Source: Paenibacillus silvestris (GTDB lineage Bacteria > Bacillota > Bacilli > Paenibacillales > NBRC-103111). From it: DNA of 64,000 nucleotides. The DNA lies in NCBI RefSeq assembly GCF_009882985.1, contig NZ_WTUZ01000020.1, forward strand, positions 681,353 to 745,352, in the 5' to 3' direction. The translations under genes were made by a program, and so were the position numbers. This document shows positions 24,792 through 32,936 of the stretch, piece after piece; the first letter of the stretch is position 1, and each line of letters opens with the position of its first letter. The notes under the pieces were generated by a model. It was not told where the DNA came from. It was given only the letters and a program-made list of their open reading frames with translations, and searched no databases.

Positions 24792-27700
24792 CTAGATGGT
24801 CGCTATAATTTGATCGATCTCCAGCTGCACCCGGACAATCCCTTCCTTACAGGCATCCAGATTGATTTCACACTCCATCTCTTTCTCAAGCACCAAGACA
24901 GCCGCTAACAAGGACTCCGCATAAAAATTCGCGGCCACTCCTTTCAGTGTATGCACCATACGCCGAGCAACAGCATCTTCTTGATGGATGAAAGGGGGCA
25001 GCAGATTCTCCGTGAAACAAGCATAGTCTTGTTTAAACTTCTCAATCATGTATTGAAAGATGTGGATTTTCTGATCTATATTCCGCAGCACTCGCTCCGT
25101 ATCTATGCCCTTAATGTGCATTAGCCATTGCAAGTCCTGCCACTTCTCCAGCATATCAGACAGCTGCTTCTCATTCACGGGTTTAACCAAGATGCCATTG
25201 AGTCCTAGCTTCAGCATTTGCATCGGGTCTTTCACGAATCCGTTTGCAGTAAGCGCGATGATCGGAATTCGCTGCATGGGCTTTAGCTGCCTTAGCTTTT
25301 GCGTTGCCTCATAGCCATCCATCTCCGGCATATGTATATCCATGAGAATAAGCTTCCAGGCGTGCTGCCCTACTCGTTCCAGAACCTCATAGCCATTCTG
25401 CGCGATGACAACTTCATAGCCGAGCTGCTGTAGAAGCTGCGTGATCACCAATTGATTGATCTCGTTGTCTTCAGCTACCAGAATGTGCCCCTTGGACTGC
25501 AAAAGTGTTCCCTCTGCCATAGATGACTCCTTACTGCTATTACACCTGTTGGGATCAGGCTTCTGCCCACTCAGAACCTGCAAAACCTTCCGCAGCGACA
25601 ACCTGCTTACCGGTTTTACCAGAACAGCGTCAGCCTTCAATACTTCAGGGAGCTCGCTCATTTCTTCTCTGCCTTCCAGCGTCGTAAGCGCGATGACATG
25701 AGTTCGGGAGCGGTCTACCGCATTCAGCACACGCTGCCAGATCGCCTGATGCTGCATGGGATCCATCTGCATATCCAAGAGTATGTAGCGGAAAGCCGAT
25801 TGGCCTGATCCTCCCTCTCCTTGTTCCAGCGCAGCTAGTAAATCAGATACCTCCAGGACCGTCGTCGCCTGCAGCTGGAAGGAGTCTAGCAGCCCGGAAA
25901 CATGCTGCGCAGCAATGGGATGATCCTCGGCAACTAGCACACGCTTGTTTTCTTGAAGCAGCAGACGCTGCCTAAATTGAAGGTACATGTCTTCTTCCAT
26001 CTGCTTATTTCGCCCGAACAACAGACTAAAGTAAAAGCGGCTGCCTGCGCCTAGCCTCGTCTCAACCCTCAGCACGCCTCCCATGGACTGCACGAGATGC
26101 TGGCAGATAACGAGCCCGAGGCCTGTGCCTCCGTACCTCCGGCTAGTGGATGTATCCGCTTGCGAGAACGGCAGGAATAGCTGTGACAGCTGTTCCTTAG
26201 AGATGCCTATCCCCGTATCCTCCACAGCAAAAGATAGAATCACGCCTTCCTCTGCGTACTCCTCAAGCTGCACTTGAAGCCGGATATGACCCTCTTCCGT
26301 AAATTTGATGGCATTATTCGATAAATTAATAAGTACTTGTTCTAATCGAAAGGAGTCCCCGCTGACGATGTCAGGCAAATCCTCTGACGTATCCAACAAA
26401 ATCTCGATTCGTTTGTTGCCCAGCGATACGCTAGCCAGATCGGCGACCCTTTGGAGCGACTCTTCCAAGGAGAAGTCTACCTTCTCCAAAATTAATTTGC
26501 CCGCCTCAATCTTCGAGAAATCCAATATATCGTTAATCGTCGCGAGCAGGACACTCGAAGAGGCGTCCATTTTGCTCAAATAATCCTTCTGCAGCGGTGT
26601 TAATTCGGTTCGCTGCAGCAGAAGCGACAGCCCTAAAATGCCATTAAGCGGTGTGCGAATTTCGTGACTCATCCTCGCCAGGAATTGACTTTTGGCCCGG
26701 TTGGACTCATCAGCCTCTTCGCGCTTCTTAAGATCTGTAATATCGTGGACCGTGCCGGTAACCCCAATGATTTCTGTTCTTTTCTCATTGAACAGGGGGG
26801 ATAAAGTAACATTGTAAGCATGCTCAGCGCCATCCGGCAGTAAGAAATTAATAGCGAATTGCTCCGTCTTGCCGTTAATGATCGCCTGTGTGAAGGACCG
26901 TTCCCACTTCGGGGGGTTGTCCATCTGAATCACATCGCTCAATTGCTTGCCTTTTACCTGTTCAGGTGTCAGTTGGTACGTTTGATACATTTTATAATTG
27001 GCAGAGGCAACGCTTCCATCCAATCGAAACCTGAGAATGAAATCCTCAGAATTTTCCACCAAAGTCCGGAACTGCTCGTCTCTGACCCTAGCTCTCAACT
27101 GAGCAGCACGATGCTCTGACACATCCACCGCTGATCCAATTACTTCGCTAACCGCGCCAAATTTAAAGATAGGCTGCAAGGAAACGAGGATCGTAAAGCC
27201 TTGGCAGTCGTATTCATAAGTGACTCGTTCCCCTTTCCATGCCTGTTCATAATATTGCTGTAGAAAGTCCATGAACTTGGTTCCTAATTCATTGACTTCG
27301 TGCGTTTTTTTCCCGATAAACTGACTGGGTCTCAAACCTAGCTGATAAAGTAATTGACCTTCAATCAATATATATACAAAATGGTCCCGGTGCCTGTGAA
27401 ATTTAAACGTATAACCCGGCTGTAAGCGCAGCATATCAATGAGTTCCTGTTCCACCTGCCGAATCTGCAGCTTGTACTCCCGGTTGCGGATCAGATAACC
27501 AAGAAAACAGGCCACAACCACCACACACACCATTTGGTAGATGAGGTATGTCCATATCAGTTGAAGCGGTGTACGGTACACAGCCCAAACCATTCCATAG
27601 TAGAACACATATAAGAACGCTCCCCCGAATAACCATTTGGACCAGTAGGTGCGCATTTTCGAAATCGTAAAGTTGGTTCCTAGAACGGCTGCCAATCCAA

Positions 27701-28031
27701 TAAATAGCAGCGGCAGCTGGATCGAGTTATCTAGCGTGAAACGCCATATCGATAGGATAAAAAAGGTGATAAGGATCGAGGGATATCCTCCCAAATATGC
27801 GGCGAGAAGAAAACCTACGCCTCGGAAATTAAGACCTATCTGGCCATCAACCGTCATGCCAAAAAAAACGAGAATGATAACTAGGATGCCATGGGTGAGA
27901 CCCACATAAACTTTGTAGTACCACGTTGGTTTCTGATCCAATTTCGTCATAATGAAGAATTGCTCAACGAATAGAACAAACACGGTAATAATTGAAAAAT
28001 TGGTAATCAACTCACGCAGCAGAACAATCAC
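24792..28031 (-). CDS. Hybrid sensor histidine kinase (5TM-PAS-PAS-HK-REC-REC-HPt)
   Basis: This is a 1079-aa multi-step phosphorelay kinase. Residues 1-180 form five or six membrane helices like the 5TM-5TMR-LYT sensor of LytS. Two PAS regions lie about 200-310 and 320-435. The HisKA box MSHEIRTPLNGILG carries H456, followed by HATPase boxes (NLSNNAIKF, DTGIGI, GTGLGL), two receiver domains (about 695-820, with the phosphorylation motif LLDMQMDP, and about 845-965, LMDIHMPEMDG), and a C-terminal HPt domain (MVHTLKGVAANF). The start is GTG 28031, ten bases after the stop codon of the REC-EAL gene, with only a weak AGG before it, so translational coupling is likely. It probably acts with the EAL protein and the divergent regulator at 29619. 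Confidence 0.92.
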   Translation of the reverse strand: MIVLLRELITNFSIITVFVLFVEQFFIMTKLDQKPTWYYKVYVGLTHGILVIILVFFGMTVDGQIGLNFRGVGFLLAAYLGGYPSILITFFILSIWRFTLDNSIQLPLLFIGLAAVLGTNFTISKMRTYWSKWLFGGAFLYVFYYGMVWAVYRTPLQLIWTYLIYQMVCVVVVACFLGYLIRNREYKLQIRQVEQELIDMLRLQPGYTFKFHRHRDHFVYILIEGQLLYQLGLRPSQFIGKKTHEVNELGTKFMDFLQQYYEQAWKGERVTYEYDCQGFTILVSLQPIFKFGAVSEVIGSAVDVSEHRAAQLRARVRDEQFRTLVENSEDFILRFRLDGSVASANYKMYQTYQLTPEQVKGKQLSDVIQMDNPPKWERSFTQAIINGKTEQFAINFLLPDGAEHAYNVTLSPLFNEKRTEIIGVTGTVHDITDLKKREEADESNRAKSQFLARMSHEIRTPLNGILGLSLLLQRTELTPLQKDYLSKMDASSSVLLATINDILDFSKIEAGKLILEKVDFSLEESLQRVADLASVSLGNKRIEILLDTSEDLPDIVSGDSFRLEQVLINLSNNAIKFTEEGHIRLQVQLEEYAEEGVILSFAVEDTGIGISKEQLSQLFLPFSQADTSTSRRYGGTGLGLVICQHLVQSMGGVLRVETRLGAGSRFYFSLLFGRNKQMEEDMYLQFRQRLLLQENKRVLVAEDHPIAAQHVSGLLDSFQLQATTVLEVSDLLAALEQGEGGSGQSAFRYILLDMQMDPMQHQAIWQRVLNAVDRSRTHVIALTTLEGREEMSELPEVLKADAVLVKPVSRLSLRKVLQVLSGQKPDPNRCNSSKESSMAEGTLLQSKGHILVAEDNEINQLVITQLLQQLGYEVVIAQNGYEVLERVGQHAWKLILMDIHMPEMDGYEATQKLRQLKPMQRIPIIALTANGFVKDPMQMLKLGLNGILVKPVNEKQLSDMLEKWQDLQWLMHIKGIDTERVLRNIDQKIHIFQYMIEKFKQDYACFTENLLPPFIHQEDAVARRMVHTLKGVAANFYAESLLAAVLVLEKEMECEINLDACKEGIVRVQLEIDQIIATI

Positions 28032-28041
28032 CAGCCTATAC

Positions 28042-29340
28042 TTAAATAACGATCCTGTTTGGTTTGTTTCGCGTATCCGCGTTCAGCATGTGCTCAATGC
28101 TCTCCGCCAGAACCGGCTTGCTGAAATAATAGCCCTGCACGAAACGACAGCCGCAGTCCCTTAATACTTGAAGCTCCTCTTCGGTCTCCAGACCCTCGGC
28201 CACTACGAGCAGGTTTAAGTTTTTGGCCATCGTAATCACGGTATTCACGATAGCCGCATTCACTTCCCGATGTTTCAAACCCTTAATAAAGGACTGATCT
28301 ATCTTCAACTTATCGATTGGAAAATCCTTTAAATAGCCTAGCGAACTATATCCGGTGCCAAAGTCATCCATCGCGACGCGCACGCCAAGCTTCTTCAGCT
28401 GACTGAGTGCATCTGCGGCCAGATTGACATCCATACTCATGCTCTCTGTAATTTCAAGCTCCAAATACTTCGGCTGTAAGCCTGTTTCCTCTAAAATCTT
28501 CTGGATCATCGCGCTAAGCCCGCTATCATTGAACTGACGTCTGGACAGATTAACAGCCATGAATAAATGGGGAAGCCCTGCTTCCTGCCATTTCATACTC
28601 TGTGTGCAAGCCTCTCTTAGCACCCATTCTCCGATCTCATGAATCAGGCCGCTTTCTTCCGCTACTGGGATAAAATCGCAAGGAGGCACTTGCCCCAATG
28701 ACGCATTGTCCCAACGAATTAAGCTCTCAAGACCGACAATCCGGTTCGTATACACGTCAACGACGGGCTGATAAACGAGATGAAACTCCTCATTCGTAAT
28801 CGCTTTGCGCAAATGAAATTCTATATCCATTCGTCTTTGAAATTGGTCATGCTTCGACTGCAGCGAGCCAGAGAGCGTAGTTTCCACAATTTCTACGGAT
28901 TTAACAGGAAACTCGTACACCCTTTGAATGCCTTTTACTATCGCCATTTTACAGCGTTCCAGGAAATAGGTCGTCATCGTTTCGTGGGACATTTGCCCTG
29001 CAAGCATTTCTATATGAAAATAATCCGCAGCGCCCATCCTCATAGCCTGAATGGTCTGCATGGTACCTTCGGATGTATGCGTACTAAGCACTATAATAGG
29101 AACTGGACGATGATTCATAATGAGTTGAAACGCCATAATGCCTGCCATGTCGGCCATCGCCAAATCGATGATCACCAAATCCGGTCTCCCAGCAAGGATG
29201 CAGCCCATTGCGGCATTTCCGTGCTTCGCAGTGCCTGTTATGATGAACTGTTCATCTCTCTGAAAGATGGGCAGCAGCCTCTCTCTTACCTCATTAGAAT
29301 CACTAACAATCAGGACTCCATACCTATTCAAAAGACCCAC
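28042..29340 (-). CDS. REC-EAL response regulator (c-di-GMP phosphodiesterase)
   Basis: This protein of about 432 aa has a receiver domain (residues 1-130, phospho-acceptor D59 in VIIDLAMADM) and an EAL domain (about 180-425). The signature reads ESLIR instead of EALxR, but NLSRRQ, EITES, DDFGTGYSSLGYLKDFPID, KIDQSFI and AEGLET are intact. Catalysis of c-di-GMP hydrolysis is therefore expected. GGGGGTG lies eight bases before GTG 29340, which I use as start. The frame is open back to TTG 29373 without a ribosome site. It is the first gene of a two-gene operon with the hybrid kinase. Confidence 0.9.
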   Translation of the reverse strand: MGLLNRYGVLIVSDSNEVRERLLPIFQRDEQFIITGTAKHGNAAMGCILAGRPDLVIIDLAMADMAGIMAFQLIMNHRPVPIIVLSTHTSEGTMQTIQAMRMGAADYFHIEMLAGQMSHETMTTYFLERCKMAIVKGIQRVYEFPVKSVEIVETTLSGSLQSKHDQFQRRMDIEFHLRKAITNEEFHLVYQPVVDVYTNRIVGLESLIRWDNASLGQVPPCDFIPVAEESGLIHEIGEWVLREACTQSMKWQEAGLPHLFMAVNLSRRQFNDSGLSAMIQKILEETGLQPKYLELEITESMSMDVNLAADALSQLKKLGVRVAMDDFGTGYSSLGYLKDFPIDKLKIDQSFIKGLKHREVNAAIVNTVITMAKNLNLLVVAEGLETEEELQVLRDCGCRFVQGYYFSKPVLAESIEHMLNADTRNKPNRIVI

Positions 29341-29498
29341 TTCATTTACACCCCCCACAAGCAATTTCCACAAAAAAACGTATTAACTCCTATTGTACTT
29401 TCCACTTATTAGGTAACTTACCTAAATGGTACGTTTTTCTAATCCCTTTTCGCTAACAATTTGCTAACAATTTCCCGATAAAAAGTGTATGAGAGCGA

Positions 29499-29527
29499 TT
29501 TACTCTTAAATTTCGACACCTTATAAT
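29499..29527 (+). promoter_or_regulatory. Possible sigma-A promoter of the response regulator gene
   Basis: TTTACT at 29499-29504, a 17-bp spacer and TATAAT at 29522-29527. The -10 is perfect, the -35 is weak. The leader would be about 85 nt. Confidence 0.45.
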
Positions 29528-29618
29528 AGGTTGAGTAGGTAATTTGTTAGGACTTTTGATCCCTCTGTTCATCCATGAAAGGCATTAGAAACTAAACTTA
29601 GTTTGGGGGAGTTTATAA

Positions 29619-30317
29619 TTGGACAGGGTGCTTTTAATCGAGGACGATGATATTATCGGCGAAATGGTCTGTATGTATCTGACCGAAGAGAACTTCTTAG
29701 TTCTTAGAGCTCATAATGGTCAGGAAGGCCTTGCCGCACTTCGCGAATTTGAACCGGATCTTATTCTTTTGGACCTCATGCTTCCTGATTTTGAAGGCAC
29801 AGATTTATGCAACTCCTTGCGGGGCTTAACGCCCGTTCCCATTATTATCATCTCTTCTAATTCCAAAGTCAGCGAAAAAGTTGAAGCGTTTACAGTAGGA
29901 GCTGACGATTACTTATGCAAGCCTTTTAGCATGCACGAGATGAAGGCCCGCATACAAGCACTTCTGCGTCGCTTCAAACAAGCCCATCCACATGAAGATC
30001 CGCTTGTCCAGCAAGTTGTTTCCGTACCGCCTGTTGATTTGAACATTAATTCGGAAAAAAGAACGCTCTATGTGCGAGGCGAACCCGTCGACATGACATT
30101 CTCCGAATTCGAGCTCATTCGGCTGCTGTACGAGCACCCTGAACGTGTGTATCGCCGGGAGGATCTGATTAACGCTTTGCGTGGCTTCGACTCCTATGTC
30201 AACGATCGTGCTATCGATGTACATATTACGAATTTACGAAGGAAAATTGAAGTCAACCCCAAAGAACCCAAATACATAAAGACGGTCTGGGGTGTAGGCT
30301 ATAAATTTGTTTTATAA
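29619..30317 (+). CDS. OmpR/PhoB-family response regulator
   Basis: This 232-aa regulator has an N-terminal receiver domain (IEDDD acidic pocket, phospho-acceptor D52 in LILLDLMLPDFEG, conserved K in LCKPF) and a C-terminal winged helix (VYRREDLINALRGFDSYVNDRAIDVHITNLRRKIEVNP). The start is TTG 29619, with GGGGGAG about eight bases upstream. No histidine kinase is co-directional. The divergent hybrid kinase/REC-EAL operon is the natural candidate partner. Confidence 0.93.
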   Translation: MDRVLLIEDDDIIGEMVCMYLTEENFLVLRAHNGQEGLAALREFEPDLILLDLMLPDFEGTDLCNSLRGLTPVPIIIISSNSKVSEKVEAFTVGADDYLCKPFSMHEMKARIQALLRRFKQAHPHEDPLVQQVVSVPPVDLNINSEKRTLYVRGEPVDMTFSEFELIRLLYEHPERVYRREDLINALRGFDSYVNDRAIDVHITNLRRKIEVNPKEPKYIKTVWGVGYKFVL

Positions 30318-30320
30318 ATG

Positions 30321-30366
30321 AAGAGGCCGTCTCAAGGGTCAGAAATGACCCGAGGGGTGGTCTTTT
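30321..30366 (+). terminator. Rho-independent terminator
   Basis: AAGAGGCC...GGGTC-AGAAAT-GACCC...GGTCTTTT is a two-part stem ending in a T-run, after the response regulator gene. Confidence 0.75.
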
Positions 30367-30498
30367 CTTTAATTCTCGGATATCGTACAAATAGCCTCCT
30401 GTAGTTCCCTTCGTCTTGCCCCATTTTGTCGGATAACCATGCAATCTGTTGTAATATGATATCCAAGAAACTTTTTCCATATTTTTAACATAAATTGG

Positions 30499-30528
30499 TT
30501 GACATAGAAAACATTAATCATTTATTAT
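30499..30528 (+). promoter_or_regulatory. Sigma-A promoter of the Ppx/GppA-like gene
   Basis: TTGACA at 30499-30504, an 18-bp spacer and TATTAT at 30523-30528, giving a leader of about 110 nt. Confidence 0.65.
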
Positions 30529-30645
30529 TGGACTTCTGAGGCCTTTATTTATAAGAAAAAATCATATATACATCAAATGGCACTTAACTAGACAGGGATT
30601 CACAGTTCGATAACCATTACTAAAGGGACAAACAGGTGAACTCTT

Positions 30646-31476
30646 ATGAATAGTGATAAATTAATTTTGGATTTGGGCAGTCATAGCGCCAAGGTATTCA
30701 AGAAATCAGAAATTGGCATCGAGCAAGTGGATGTTCTTACATGGGAGCTCTTGGAGAGCGAAGTCAACCTGCCATCGATTGAAGACCAGCTTAAGTCTTT
30801 GCTGTCCACACAAGGCTCCTACGTAGAGGGTGCGCCTCCTAGTAACGTTGAGGCCTTCGGGACGGAAGCCATGCGGCAGTCGCCGCGTCTCTCTGGGCAT
30901 ATGGAGGAGATCTGCCGAAATCTGCGGATCGCTTATCGGACGATCAGCCAGAAGGAAGAAGCGGAACTGCTGCGAAGAGCAATTAGCGAATCGGATATCC
31001 CTAGCTATCTTGACGTCATCAATGTTGGAAGCAGCAGGATTCAGATTATTACGAAGGAGTGCGAGGCTCCTTATCTCATTCCTTTCGGTATTTCGGATTT
31101 GAATCAGGAATTTCAGTTACTTGGAGAACCCCATCAGAGGCAGATTACTACATGCATCAAATGGCTCTCCTCCCGCTTACCCGCATCGCTGGGGCAATTC
31201 GCTTATACGGGCGGTGAGAAGTCCTATCTGCGCCATTTCCAGATCGAGCTTGAACAGGATATCTACTGCTCAAGAAGCGATTTCACCAAACTCGCACGCC
31301 AACTGGCTCTGCTAGAGCTTTCGGCTTTAGAAAACAATTCCCCCTTCGATCCAAAATGGATGCGCGGTGCCATCGCCTCGAATTGTGTCGTCCTTGCCGG
31401 GCTGATTAAATCAGGCACCAGCAAATTTATGCCTTCCGACCTGAATATCACCCACGGCTTTATGAATCAATTATAA
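30646..31476 (+). CDS. Divergent Ppx/GppA-like (actin-fold) protein
   Basis: At 276 aa this is shorter than usual exopolyphosphatases (about 300-500 aa). The order of motifs follows the Ppx/GppA phosphatase fold: LILDLGSHSAKV (phosphate-1 loop), FGTEAMRQSPR in place of ATSAxRxAxN, TISQKEEAELLRRAI in place of the ISGxEEAxL block, and INVGSSRIQII in place of DIGGGSxE. The loss of the GGGS loop and of its acidic residues suggests that it may bind but not hydrolyse a polyphosphate or nucleotide. Single-gene unit with its own promoter and terminator. I rate the fold assignment as moderate and the activity as unknown. Confidence 0.7.
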   Translation: MNSDKLILDLGSHSAKVFKKSEIGIEQVDVLTWELLESEVNLPSIEDQLKSLLSTQGSYVEGAPPSNVEAFGTEAMRQSPRLSGHMEEICRNLRIAYRTISQKEEAELLRRAISESDIPSYLDVINVGSSRIQIITKECEAPYLIPFGISDLNQEFQLLGEPHQRQITTCIKWLSSRLPASLGQFAYTGGEKSYLRHFQIELEQDIYCSRSDFTKLARQLALLELSALENNSPFDPKWMRGAIASNCVVLAGLIKSGTSKFMPSDLNITHGFMNQL

Positions 31477-31492
31477 TCGTGCAGCATGTCAC

Positions 31493-31520
31493 CAAAAGGG
31501 TGCCCTAAGGCACCCTTTTG
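31493..31520. terminator. Rho-independent terminator
   Basis: CAAAAGGGTGCC-CTAA-GGCACCCTTTTG is a perfect 12-bp stem with A and T runs on both sides. It ends the Ppx-like gene. Confidence 0.93.
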
Positions 31521-31570
31521 ACCAAATCTTAGTGAAAATTTGATGTTATCAAAACCTACCAACTCACCGC

Positions 31571-31584
31571 GTATTATATAATAC
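31571..31584. promoter_or_regulatory. Perfect palindrome GTATTATATAATAC in the MDR promoter region
   Basis: This 14-bp perfect palindrome lies 53 bp before the ATG at 31637 and includes a TATAAT-like hexamer, so it may be the -10 region covered by a repressor site. No regulator gene is adjacent, so the operator role is a guess. Confidence 0.4.
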
Positions 31585-31636
31585 AGTGTACATTAGTTAA
31601 TCATAATTTCATCTACTGATTGGTGGGTCCTCACAT

Positions 31637-32629
31637 ATGGCACAAACGATGAAAGCAGCGCTGATCAAGACATACAACGGGGTTTCGGGCATTGAATTCG
31701 GCGAAACGGTCATTCCCCAGATAGACAGTAACGAAGTACTCATCAAGGTGCATGCAGCCTCTATTAACCCCGCGGACATCTTATTTCTTTCCGGTAATTA
31801 TGGCATTAAACGCGCATTGCCATCAGTCGGCGGAATGGAAGGGTGCGGAACGGTCATTGCAACGGGCAATAGCCTCGTAGCCCGCATGCTGAAGGGCAAA
31901 CGTGTTGCCTTCGTATCCGAGGTTTACGGCTCCTGGTCGGAATATACCAAAGCAAGTGCGATGACTTGCATGGTTCTGCCCGACCACGTAACGGACGAGC
32001 AAGGTGCTGTCTTCTTCGTCAATCCGGCAAGCGCCATGGCGATGGTGAAGATCGCGAAGCAGCACAAGTCCAAAGCGATCGTGCAAACGGCCGGAGCCAG
32101 CGCACTCGGCAGAATTCTAGTACAACTAGGCAAGGAGAACGGCCTAGCCGTCATAAGTGTTGTGCGCAAAGATGAGCATGCGCAGCTCCTTAGAGAGATA
32201 GGCGGGCAGCATATCGTGAACAGCAGCTCTCCAGCCTTCGCAGACGAACTCAAACGGAAGACTCATGACCTTGGAGCTACCGTATGCTTCGACGCCGTAG
32301 GTGGGGACCTGACAGGTACCGTGCTTTCAGCGCTGCCGGACGGTTCCACGCTGTTTCAATACGGCCTGCTGGGAGGAAGCACAACAACGATCAACGCAGA
32401 TGATCTTGTTTTCCGCCGGAAGCGGATCACGGGCTTCTGGGCGTCCGACTGGGTGAAGACCCAATCCATCTTTGAGCTGCTCTCGCTGCAAGGCTCCATG
32501 AAGAAATCGGTCGGATCGCAGATCCAGACCGAGATTAGCCAAACCTTCTCGCTCCGTCAGACGGTGGATGCCATAGAGCAATACGCGGCCAACATGACCT
32601 CAGGCAAAGTACTGCTGCTGCCTGTATAG
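31637..32629 (+). CDS. Zinc-free MDR oxidoreductase (quinone reductase-like)
   Basis: This 330-aa medium-chain dehydrogenase/reductase has an N-terminal GroES-like domain (VHAASINPADILFLSGNYG) and a Rossmann domain (QTAGASALGRILVQLGKENG). A conserved FDAVGG and LFQYGLLGG follow. The structural zinc cysteines are absent, which points to the NADPH:quinone reductase/crotonyl-CoA-like branch. ATG 31637 has GGTGGG nine bases upstream. It stands alone between two terminators. Substrate is not visible. Confidence 0.88.
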   Translation: MAQTMKAALIKTYNGVSGIEFGETVIPQIDSNEVLIKVHAASINPADILFLSGNYGIKRALPSVGGMEGCGTVIATGNSLVARMLKGKRVAFVSEVYGSWSEYTKASAMTCMVLPDHVTDEQGAVFFVNPASAMAMVKIAKQHKSKAIVQTAGASALGRILVQLGKENGLAVISVVRKDEHAQLLREIGGQHIVNSSSPAFADELKRKTHDLGATVCFDAVGGDLTGTVLSALPDGSTLFQYGLLGGSTTTINADDLVFRRKRITGFWASDWVKTQSIFELLSLQGSMKKSVGSQIQTEISQTFSLRQTVDAIEQYAANMTSGKVLLLPV

Positions 32630-32640
32630 GTGAATAAAAC

Positions 32641-32689
32641 AAAGACTGTCCTCCAAGTAGCGCAAACTACTTGAGGGACAGTCTTTTTT
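32641..32689 (+). terminator. Rho-independent terminator
   Basis: AAAGACTGTCC...CTCAAGTAGTTTGCGC and its partner form an imperfect stem of about 19 bp followed by TTTTTT, after the MDR gene. Confidence 0.9.
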
Positions 32690-32726
32690 GCTGAGAGAGA
32701 CCTCGCTGAGAGAGACCGCCACGGCC

Positions 32727-32915
32727 GTATGAGGAACTACGGTCCGTTATTTAGATGAAATCTACTAATTTCATCTTCCGGGCGGAACTACAGGCGCTTA
32801 TTTGCCCAGAAACCATAGGTTTTCTGGCAAACTGGCCGGAATAGAGGAACGTAGTTCCTACTGCCTAGCGCAATGCCACATTGGCAGTGAAATAGCGGAC
32901 CGTAGTTCCTCTTCA
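32727..32915. repeat. GGAACTACGGTCC interspersed elements (group 2)
   Basis: Copies read GAGGAACTACGGTCCGTTATT split around 32731-32751, GCGGAACTACAGGCGCTTATT around 32782-32802, GAGGAACGTAGTTCC (32845-32859, itself a small palindrome) and GGACCGTAGTTCCTC on the other strand (32896-32911). Same family as 15043-15240. The 32630-32936 gap otherwise holds only the terminator. Confidence 0.75.
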
Positions 32916-32936
32916 TTTCCCTGGGTATTGGGTCTA

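Larger units (their letters stand above)
30318..30645. other. Gap between the response regulator and Ppx-like genes
   Basis: It contains only the terminator at 30321-30366, a CCTGTAGTTCCC element near 30400 (the GGAACTACAG family again) and the promoter at 30499-30528. No gene is supported. Confidence 0.6.
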
